A stretch of DNA of 64,000 nt from a virus, in IMG/VR virus record IMGVR_UViG_3300020383_000007, positions 31,340-95,339 of that record. One strand, 5' to 3'. Below the pieces are notes generated by a model. It saw nothing but the letters and a program-made list of their open reading frames with translations. It ran no database searches and was not told where the DNA came from. Shown here in pieces: positions 55,567 to 61,970 of this stretch; the first letter of the stretch is position 1; each line of letters starts with the position of its first letter. A program made the position numbers and the translations under genes.

Positions 55567-56377
55567 GACCTAACATACTTCCAACAAAGTTACGCATACG
55601 ACCACGGTCATTCGTAAAGCTAGCCTTCTGCCAACGTGTGGTAAATAACTCACGATACATTTCATTGGCATCAGCATAATTGTCTACGATTTCACGGATA
55701 CGCCCAAGGTTCATACCAGCATGTAACACCCCTTGATCCATCGGGATATTAATTTGGTTGTAAACGTGTGCTTTAGTAGCTAACTCAACTAATTGAGAAT
55801 ATAAAGGGAATGTACCTGGATTGAGGGTATTCATTTCAGGGTCATTGTCAACAGTACAAACCAACATAAGTTGATTCGTTAGATGATTGACGTTATCCTG
55901 CACCATTACGATATTATCACCAATCACTTGACAGTTAGCCGTGGATACGATTGGCATAGATGACGCCATCTGCAATAAATCACGCGCAGCACTTAGACGT
56001 TGATCGCCATGATAACCATGTACGTAGTTAGACGTAGCCTGATAGTTCAGGTAATTTAAAGACTGGACTGAAACAATAGAACGACCATTCGTTTTACTGC
56101 GTGGTATTTCAAAAACACGTGTGGCCATGTCGATCTGATCAAACGGAACATCTGATAAATCGATACCCACCTGTATAGCACCATAAAGGTTACAATCGAT
56201 ATTAACTCGATCGTAAATAACCTTCTGTCGGATGTTACTATCAATCGAATGATTAGCACCACCTTGACTCCATCGAGATGGGACAGGTGCAATATTCTGA
56301 TGTGAGAACGTCAATTCAAGTATCTGTAACGGTATGGTGTGCCGTACTTGATTTAACGCATATTGAATTGCATTCAT
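55556..56377 (-). CDS. Unknown 273-residue protein, possibly virion
   Basis: TAGGAGGAGAGTTT before ATG. Beta-rich in the first two thirds (LYGAIQVGIDLSDVPFDQID, NGRSIVSVQSLNYLNY) and helical near the end (QLVELATKAHVYNQINIPMD). No recognised motif, signal or membrane segment. The minus-strand pair with the kinase-like gene is divergent from the phage tubulin across 149 bases, which include a GAGAG/CTCTC hairpin (56474-56486). A structural protein is the most likely reading, but this is weak. Confidence 0.75.
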   Translation of the reverse strand: MNAIQYALNQVRHTIPLQILELTFSHQNIAPVPSRWSQGGANHSIDSNIRQKVIYDRVNIDCNLYGAIQVGIDLSDVPFDQIDMATRVFEIPRSKTNGRSIVSVQSLNYLNYQATSNYVHGYHGDQRLSAARDLLQMASSMPIVSTANCQVIGDNIVMVQDNVNHLTNQLMLVCTVDNDPEMNTLNPGTFPLYSQLVELATKAHVYNQINIPMDQGVLHAGMNLGRIREIVDNYADANEMYRELFTTRWQKASFTNDRGRMRNFVGSMLGRGN

Positions 56378-56526
56378 AAACTCTCCTCCTATAGGGTCAT
56401 AGTATCCACATATCTCGGCGATCGTCTATATTTGAAATATACATTATGTACATGACCTGTCAATGTTATTGACGAGAGTCGCTCTCAGTAATAATATCTT
56501 TTGCAAAAGAAAATAGGAGCTCTATA

Positions 56527-57486
56527 ATGACAAATAAAGTACGCTTATATGGTTGCGGTGGTGCTGGTGTAAACATCGTATCCAATTATGCGACACGTGG
56601 GAAAGAGCCGGGTTGCGCTGAACTCATTCCATCACTTATCGACACATCTGCCAGTAACTTGCGCAGTCGCGAAGTACCAGAAGAAAGCGTCTACCAAGTG
56701 GAAGGGTTAGATGGATCTGGTAAGATCCGTAGTGAAAACCACGCTGAGATCAACAAGGTTATCAAAGAAGTCTTGGTTAAAATGCCACCAACTGACTTCA
56801 ACATCGTTGTGTTCTCAACCTCTGGTGGTAGTGGTTCTGTCATCGGTCCTCTTCTGATGAAAGAATTGATGTCTCGTGGTATCGCCACAATTGCAGTAGT
56901 TGTTGGTTCCGATGAATCGGTTATCGCTGCGGAAAACACACTTAAGACATTGCAGTCTCTGGAGCTTATCTCTAAGAAGACTGAAACGCCATTGGTTATG
57001 TCATATCACCACAACGACCAAAATACTCGCCGTAGCCAAATCGATAAAGAAATGTTGGCGGAAATCGGATCACTTGCAATCCTTGCCTCTGGTGAAAACC
57101 TAGAGATGGATCGTTTGGATCTGGTGCATTGGTTGAACTACACTAAAGTAAATGGTGGTACACCACGTTTGAGCACGCTTGATATCGCGATGTCTGGCGA
57201 AGCGTATAGCTCTTTGTCTGGTGTATTGTCAGTTGCATCACTTTACAACGATGCCGATCAAGAGCGTATCGTGACTTCAGCTGACTATCATAGCGATGGT
57301 CTAGCGGATCTTTCATCTATCGATCTGAAAGAAGTTCACTTTGCCATCGGCGTTGAAGGTGTTGGTAAAATTGGTGAAGACATCAAGAAGCGCGTAGCGC
57401 AAATGAAAGAAACACGTGAAGCACGCGTTGAGCGTAACTCACTGTTAGACGGTGTTAACTCTGACGACGATGATCTCGTCCTTTAA
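56527..57486 (+). CDS. phuZ: Phage tubulin (PhuZ-like)
   Basis: 319 residues, AATAGGAGCTC before ATG. GTPase features of the tubulin/FtsZ/TubZ superfamily: N-terminal YGCGGAGVNIV (8-18), IDTSASNLRS after strand 2, and the tubulin signature loop FSTSGGSGSVIG (96-107). The C-terminus is an acidic tail (NSDDDDLVL, 311-319) as in PhuZ, where it holds neighbouring subunits in the three-stranded filament. Size matches PhuZ of phiKZ and 201phi2-1 (about 315). In those phages filaments centre the replication nucleus and carry capsids to it, so the phage probably makes a nucleus; the shell protein ChmA is not in this window. Own terminator, so a single-gene unit. Confidence 0.9.
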   Translation: MTNKVRLYGCGGAGVNIVSNYATRGKEPGCAELIPSLIDTSASNLRSREVPEESVYQVEGLDGSGKIRSENHAEINKVIKEVLVKMPPTDFNIVVFSTSGGSGSVIGPLLMKELMSRGIATIAVVVGSDESVIAAENTLKTLQSLELISKKTETPLVMSYHHNDQNTRRSQIDKEMLAEIGSLAILASGENLEMDRLDLVHWLNYTKVNGGTPRLSTLDIAMSGEAYSSLSGVLSVASLYNDADQERIVTSADYHSDGLADLSSIDLKEVHFAIGVEGVGKIGEDIKKRVAQMKETREARVERNSLLDGVNSDDDDLVL

Positions 57487-57497
57487 GTTAACATGAT

Positions 57498-57529
57498 ATG
57501 GGGTGGTCCGCCACCCCATTTAATTTTTT
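57498..57529 (+). terminator. Terminator after the phage tubulin
   Basis: ATGGGGTGG (498-506), TCCG loop, CCACCCCAT (511-519), then TTAATTTTTTG. Confidence 0.9.
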
Positions 57530-57567
57530 GTCTTAATTAAAGAGCCAGCCATAAGAGTGTTATAACC

Positions 57568-57771
57568 GTGTTAACCAATAATCCGGTTGATTGTATGAAC
57601 ATCGTTAACGGTGAAGTACGTGCGTATTTCGATAACCGAATACAACGATTAGATAATGCAATCGATCTTACCTCGATAGAATCTATGAAGGAAAAACTCA
57701 GTATAGAGCGTGAACGGATTGTGGCTGCTCGTGATGATGTCTTATCAACACTTAAGCAACACATGAAGTAG
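57568..57771 (+). CDS. Small helical protein, unknown (weak start)
   Basis: 67 residues from GTG at 57568, or 58 from the ATG at 57595; neither has a good ribosome binding site (AAGAG lies 11 bases before the GTG). One predicted helical hairpin or coiled coil (NRIQRLDNAIDLTSIESMKE, ERERIVAARDDVLSTL). Stop is followed by a terminator-bearing gap. A minus-strand frame over the same bases is less convincing because its composition is poor. Kept at modest confidence. Confidence 0.5.
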   Translation: MLTNNPVDCMNIVNGEVRAYFDNRIQRLDNAIDLTSIESMKEKLSIERERIVAARDDVLSTLKQHMK

Positions 57772-57893
57772 TAATACTGAGTTGATTTCCCTTAATGATA
57801 TGAAGTAGTGTTTCCGTTGTTGTACAGCCAGCGATAATGGGCCTTTAGGTAGGTTTTTCGTTACTTCTCCTTCTTTTCGTGAAAAAGTGATAG

Positions 57894-57913
57894 CGGGGAC
57901 CTTCGGGTCCCCG
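57894..57913 (+). terminator. UUCG-loop terminator in the 57772-58083 gap
   Basis: CGGGGACC (894-901), TTCG, GGTCCCCG (906-913), followed by TCTATTACCGTTTTAC, a weak T-tract. The rest of the 312-base gap is AT-rich with no gene visible. Confidence 0.75.
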
Positions 57914-58038
57914 TCTATTACCGTTTTACTTTTTATCTGGCTCTGAATGACTCTGTGAGAATAAAATAAATTAATCAGTACAGTACTGGCGATTAATATG
58001 TGAAAAGCCCTTAGAAAGGATTCTAGAGCGTTTTAGAA

Positions 58039-58047
58039 ATATATCAT
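58039..58047 (+). promoter_or_regulatory. Candidate promoter motif ATATATCAT
   Basis: Fourth copy of the 9-mer, 37 bases before the first gene of the small-paralogue cluster. Confidence 0.5.
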
Positions 58048-58083
58048 GAGGGTGGTATGTAGTATAAACAATAAGGAACCCGC

Positions 58084-58500
58084 ATGCAGCTAAAGATATT
58101 TGATCTGTGTGAACCAATATCCTTAATGCGTGGTAGAATAGAAATAGAACGCGAACTTCGTGATGTTATCTCTTACCTTTTATACCGGGAGTTCTACACT
58201 GACTTCGGTGTGTACAGTCTACCCAATAGACTACTCTCTGTATATTGTAAGAATCAACGTACCCTGCTCACGCTACTTAGGCCGTTAGGTAAGGATATTG
58301 TAAAGCTCTCAGCTTACCATGGCAGACTAGAAATAATCGACGATGACCTTTGGGTCTTACTGTCAGATAAAGAGGTTTTATTAAATGGCCCCCAAATCGA
58401 AAATAATCAGCATCGAAGAATGGTCGTTCCTAGCGACAGCACACGTAAGGAACTTCTTAAGCGAGCAATTATCGAAGCTCGATTATCAAATAGAGTTTGA
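58084..58500 (+). CDS. Small-paralogue cluster, member 1
   Basis: 138 residues, AATAAGGAACCCGC before ATG. N-terminus QLKIFDLCEPISLMRGRIEI resembles the 132-residue protein at 60192 (IKMNIFDLSEVISYVMQRYE). A YLLYREFYTDFG helix follows, and residues about 80-95 form the end strand LEIIDDDLWVLLSD, like VNIIGDDAWILVE in the gene at 59198. The last 38 residues overlap the next gene in another frame and look unlike the family. Unknown role; the first gene of an operon behind a candidate promoter. Confidence 0.75.
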   Translation: MQLKIFDLCEPISLMRGRIEIERELRDVISYLLYREFYTDFGVYSLPNRLLSVYCKNQRTLLTLLRPLGKDIVKLSAYHGRLEIIDDDLWVLLSDKEVLLNGPQIENNQHRRMVVPSDSTRKELLKRAIIEARLSNRV

Positions 58501-59182
58501 AGACATCTGTAAACTCTGGACAGATGAAGACTCTGAGCAATACATCCACCTTGTAGTAAGGGATGAGTTATCGGATATTCTGGAATGGTCAGAACAAACC
58601 GATATTGCACACCCTTTTGTAACAAAGAAGATTGTCGAGGTACCCAGTAAGTTAAATCTATACGACCTTGATGATGAAATATCAGACATCTACAGTTTTG
58701 ATGATCTTAATATCCCACTAATAAGTACCGATGATATTAAGAATAGAAAGTATGTCTTAGGTAACACCAAACACCCATTCATGAAGTTGAGTGATACACA
58801 TCAACCAGTTAAGTGTGTTAAGACCGGTAGAGTGTTATTCACCACTAAAGAGGTGTTATCGGGAGAGGTATTTAATGCAGCATTCAGAGATTTGATGTTG
58901 CACATACCGACATTGATGGACCCAGTCGATATGTTGATCCGACAGTCTTTACTGGAGATGGTTGGTAAACAACGTTGGTGGGTAATACAGGTACATAGAT
59001 ACGCAGATGCTATCTACCTTAAATCAATCGAGGATTATCGTATCTTGTGGTATCACGAGCATCATGATGGTGAGAAGAATAAATTGAAGTCGCTAGAAGG
59101 CGATGAATTTTTAGACGACATGGTCTCCGATAATCCTGAACTTGATGACGTTAACCGGTTGATCTTGAGTCAGATGAATTAA
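58385..59182 (+). CDS. Larger protein in the paralogue cluster, unknown
   Basis: 265 residues, AAAGAGGTTTTATTAA before ATG; starts 116 bases before the previous stop, in another frame. Helical N-terminus (ISIEEWSFLATAHVRNFLSE), acidic middle (DLDDEISDIYSFDDL), and QRWWVIQVHRYADAIYLK near the end as a beta-hairpin like that of its neighbours. It may be a double-length family member. The strong ribosome binding site supports the start despite the long overlap. Confidence 0.75.
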   Translation: MAPKSKIISIEEWSFLATAHVRNFLSEQLSKLDYQIEFEDICKLWTDEDSEQYIHLVVRDELSDILEWSEQTDIAHPFVTKKIVEVPSKLNLYDLDDEISDIYSFDDLNIPLISTDDIKNRKYVLGNTKHPFMKLSDTHQPVKCVKTGRVLFTTKEVLSGEVFNAAFRDLMLHIPTLMDPVDMLIRQSLLEMVGKQRWWVIQVHRYADAIYLKSIEDYRILWYHEHHDGEKNKLKSLEGDEFLDDMVSDNPELDDVNRLILSQMN

Positions 59183-59197
59183 GTCGAGGTGATTTAC

Positions 59198-59587
59198 ATG
59201 AAAGATTATCACCACGTAGTTACTGTGGCAGAACCTCTTTCATACCTCGGTGCCAGATTATCTGAAGTCAGCCTAGAGGCATCCATGTTGGATGTTAGGA
59301 AACTACTATTAACTCATATAGAGCAACACTTGATGGGGTGGGTAGCGCAACCTAAAAACCTATCATCTATGTTATCGGATATACTTCCAAGCGACTTAAA
59401 GGATGAGATATCTGAAGTCACCCACGATATGATACACGGATGCTTTTACCGATTTAACCAATTAATCGATGGTGATACAGTCGTCGGTGTTAACATAATC
59501 GGGGATGATGCTTGGATATTAGTAGAACCTACTGAAGAGATCAATCACGTCATCGATCAGAATGAAGAGATGTTTCAACAGTACTAA
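59198..59587 (+). CDS. Small-paralogue cluster, member 3
   Basis: 129 residues from the ATG at 59198 with TCGAGGTG six bases upstream (a GTG nine bases earlier is part of that site). Pattern as in the family: N-terminal VTVAEPLSYLGARLSEVS, helix LDVRKLLLTHIEQHL, then GVNIIGDDAWILVEPTEE and an acidic end. Followed by a hairpin at 59591-59615. Unknown function. Confidence 0.75.
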   Translation: MKDYHHVVTVAEPLSYLGARLSEVSLEASMLDVRKLLLTHIEQHLMGWVAQPKNLSSMLSDILPSDLKDEISEVTHDMIHGCFYRFNQLIDGDTVVGVNIIGDDAWILVEPTEEINHVIDQNEEMFQQY

Positions 59588-59590
59588 ATA

Positions 59591-59615
59591 TAAGAGGGGT
59601 GTGTATCCCCTCTTA
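59591..59615 (+). terminator. Hairpin between cluster genes (possible attenuator)
   Basis: TAAGAGGGG (591-599) pairs with CCCCTCTTA (607-615) over a TGTGTAT loop. Only a short T-tract follows (TGCCGTTTTG), and the next gene starts 19 bases later, so it may reduce rather than stop transcription. Confidence 0.5.
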
Positions 59616-59633
59616 TGCCGTTTTGAGGTATAT

Positions 59634-60188
59634 ATGAGTAACTTCTTTAGTGTAATTGACCTTACCGATCACATCGTTAGATATAAAATACAATATCAAC
59701 AACTGATGGATAGGTTCAAAGAGAAGGAATTAAAGATTAACCAAGATCCAGATTTCTTATTTATCGATCTATTGCACATATGCATACAGACATCATCTAA
59801 CAACTTACTATGGATAGATGAAGGTGCGGGTCGAGGATGTCTTTTTCGATTCATAAAAGGTGGTGCTATACCACCGCACTATCATCAAGAATATAACTTC
59901 CACGACTATACATGTTATCTTGAAGAGTCGGAGTTGTGGACTGAAGAATCTAATGAATCTATGTCGGTGCAGGATCATTTCAAGATGGAAATAGCATCAC
60001 TTATGGTTTCTTGGACGGAAGATATTCTTAAACAGGTCCTGCGCCATGTTATAGCTACCGATGTTGGTAAGGCTTACTTTAACACAGAATCTAAGAGCGA
60101 CCTTATTACATCGGTTGAGTATGCCGCCATCTTTCCATTTAGAGATAGAGGCGATGTCATGGTGAATATACAATTTAATGGGTCATAA
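59634..60188 (+). CDS. Small-paralogue cluster, member 4
   Basis: 184 residues from the ATG at 59634 (TTTTGAGGTATAT upstream). Start NFFSVIDLTDHIVRYKIQYQ repeats the cluster pattern (strand, (D/E)L.E/D, helix). Longer than its neighbours, with a GAGRGCLFRFIKGGAIPPHY central stretch, and an end strand RGDVMVNIQFNGS like ENDVV/GDVIL of the others. Unknown function. Confidence 0.75.
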   Translation: MSNFFSVIDLTDHIVRYKIQYQQLMDRFKEKELKINQDPDFLFIDLLHICIQTSSNNLLWIDEGAGRGCLFRFIKGGAIPPHYHQEYNFHDYTCYLEESELWTEESNESMSVQDHFKMEIASLMVSWTEDILKQVLRHVIATDVGKAYFNTESKSDLITSVEYAAIFPFRDRGDVMVNIQFNGS

Positions 60189-60191
60189 CTG

Positions 60192-60590
60192 ATGTCTATT
60201 AAGATGAATATATTCGATTTAAGTGAGGTTATCTCCTACGTGATGCAGCGTTACGAAATGACTCGCGATGAGGCGATGGATTATATCGACCTCATCTTGT
60301 TCGCTAAATACGAATCGTTAAGAACAAAGAACATCACCTGGGTACACGATCCCGATGGTAATTTTCTAGGGACTGACTCTATACTTATTGAGTTCATAAA
60401 GGACGATCCACTGACCCATTCTAATCGGGACTTTGATGATGTTATCGAGATAGCACTCGACGTAGAACATATTGTCAATGGTTCTGTGTTATTTAGATTT
60501 TGGGATATGGTGGATAGAACCGATAGTTCCCTAGATAAGTTTGAGCGCTCGTGGTCTCGCAGTGGGGATGTAATTTTGGAGATAGTGTGA
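60192..60590 (+). CDS. Small-paralogue cluster, member 5
   Basis: 132 residues, three bases after the previous stop; the site is weak (GGGTCATAACTG), so translation is probably coupled. IKMNIFDLSEVISYVMQRYE, then helix and an acidic middle, ending in SRSGDVILEIV. It resembles member 1 at the N-terminus. Stop overlaps the next start (TGATG). Unknown function. Confidence 0.75.
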   Translation: MSIKMNIFDLSEVISYVMQRYEMTRDEAMDYIDLILFAKYESLRTKNITWVHDPDGNFLGTDSILIEFIKDDPLTHSNRDFDDVIEIALDVEHIVNGSVLFRFWDMVDRTDSSLDKFERSWSRSGDVILEIV

Positions 60591-61000
60591 TGGCTATATT
60601 GTGTTTTGATGGTAAACAATTAAACTCAGATATTGCGGCGGATCTAAACCAATTGCACATCCTACCCACTAACCAACTAGTTAAGCAATTACTTGGATAC
60701 GCTCAGGCTATGAATAGTCATGATTATGACATCGATGAGCTCATTCGTATTTGCTTAGAGGGTCTCGATAATGCAAACAGATACCCTTATAGTTTTGAGA
60801 ATGAGGTTAGATTACCACCACAACCAGAAACGGGATATTGTGAAAACGATTACATGATTATCCATGAGATGTTGAAGTTAGCGTATGAGACATTATATCG
60901 AGCTATTGTAGCAACCCGGCTATACGACACGAATGGAAATTTGACATGTCCCTGTTTCTTTATATACCAGGATGATGTGGTGCTGTTTTCAGTAGGATAA
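60590..61000 (+). CDS. Small-paralogue cluster, member 6
   Basis: 136 residues from the ATG at 60590, which overlaps the previous stop. Acidic and helical (QLVKQLLGYAQAMNSHDYDI), then TLYRAIVATRLYDTNGNLT and the terminal strand CFFIYQDDVVLFSVG. The final beta-strand matches the family ending. Start choice rests on the TGATG overlap and TTGGAGATAGTG. Unknown function. Confidence 0.75.
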   Translation: MAILCFDGKQLNSDIAADLNQLHILPTNQLVKQLLGYAQAMNSHDYDIDELIRICLEGLDNANRYPYSFENEVRLPPQPETGYCENDYMIIHEMLKLAYETLYRAIVATRLYDTNGNLTCPCFFIYQDDVVLFSVG

Positions 61001-61005
61001 AAACA

Positions 61006-61359
61006 ATGAAAGTGAGACTATTGACACTTGAGGACTTCTGTTCTATACGCGACGAAATGACGTTCGCTATGGAGCAAGAGTTTGACGATGATGCACCGGT
61101 TGATAAAAAGGTAGTGTTGGATAAAATCAATTCTATGATTGATGAAGCTTTCTTTGATCAAGATCTAATGTCCGACATTGTCGGTGAGTATGATCGTAAC
61201 AGAAAATCTGGAGAGCTTCAGGATGCCACACTTGAACCATTGGGTTTATTGTTGAGCTCACTGTTGACAACGGTGATGCTTGTTAGGCAGCCAATATACA
61301 CCATCTGCGAGATTAAGTTCGTAAACTCAGTTGGTGACTTTATCATTCGGATTAAATGA
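61006..61359 (+). CDS. Small-paralogue cluster, member 7
   Basis: 117 residues, AGTAGGATAAAAACA before ATG. KVRLLTLEDFCSIRDEMTFA and acidic DDDAPVDKKVVLDK, a helical middle, and final strand FVNSVGDFIIRIK. Shares the ~130-residue size and the end pattern, but the resemblance at the start is weaker. Followed after seven bases by the next gene. Unknown function. Confidence 0.72.
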   Translation: MKVRLLTLEDFCSIRDEMTFAMEQEFDDDAPVDKKVVLDKINSMIDEAFFDQDLMSDIVGEYDRNRKSGELQDATLEPLGLLLSSLLTTVMLVRQPIYTICEIKFVNSVGDFIIRIK

Positions 61360-61366
61360 GGTTATC

Positions 61367-61768
61367 ATGGCAAACATGAACGAGTTCCAATTGCAGTCGG
61401 TGTATGATTTCACGACACATGCACCGAGTGTGTTGGGTGACTTTAAGAAAGTAAAGGTAGTTGCCTTTGGTGACTGGAATATCGCCCAGACGTATATTGA
61501 CGTTGCAGCTATGCATGTCAACGTATACGGTACACTACCAGCAGGAACTATCAATGATTATAAGAGCTACTCTTACATCATCATAGTCTTGCAAAATGGT
61601 GAGCGTACAGCCCTTGGGCTACCTTGGATTGATTCAGCATCCATTCAATTATTTGAGCGTAACACCATATACGCCACGATAGAGGATGTGGGTCCTGATG
61701 ATGTGGATAAGATCAAACGTGTCTTATCTTCCAATGGGTACGGTAACGTTACATTAAGAATTGATTAA
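61367..61768 (+). CDS. Small protein, possible SH3-like barrel
   Basis: 133 residues from the ATG at 61367 (TGAGGTTATC upstream); the frame extends 12 codons earlier without a site. Mostly alternating strands: VKVVAFGDWNIAQTYIDVAA, YSYIIIVLQNGERTALGLPW and NTIYATIEDV, which resemble phage small beta-barrel proteins (the GERTALGLPWI turn). C-terminal helix DVDKIKRVLSSN. Not of the paralogue type, although in the same operon. Family call is tentative. Confidence 0.65.
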   Translation: MANMNEFQLQSVYDFTTHAPSVLGDFKKVKVVAFGDWNIAQTYIDVAAMHVNVYGTLPAGTINDYKSYSYIIIVLQNGERTALGLPWIDSASIQLFERNTIYATIEDVGPDDVDKIKRVLSSNGYGNVTLRID

Positions 61769-61851
61769 TTAATGTTCAACAGATGTACCTATTGTATGAC
61801 TAGTGGCGGTCCGGGAAACTTTGTCACTACGTTTTGACTCCTGAGTAAGCC

Positions 61852-61913
61852 TGGGGCCCGCTTTGTGGCCCCAACGCTTTCCTCTTATTTTTTTGTCTTC
61901 TTTATTTTTTGTC
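61852..61913 (+). terminator. Terminator before the DNA polymerase gene
   Basis: TGGGGCC (852-858) and GGCCCCA (867-873), then ACGCTTTCCTCTTATTTTTTTG. A second T-rich stretch follows. The gap 61769-61970 contains no other gene. Confidence 0.8.
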
Positions 61914-61970
61914 TTTAAAAAATTACTCTTCGGCATCATCATTTGGGTCAAACGTAGGAGGAATAAAATA

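Noticed and set aside
57537-57764. Minus-strand 75-residue frame opposite the 57568 gene
   Set aside because: It begins against the flow of neighbouring genes, has Arg/Ser-rich random composition and no ribosome binding site; the plus-strand helical protein is more plausible though itself weak.
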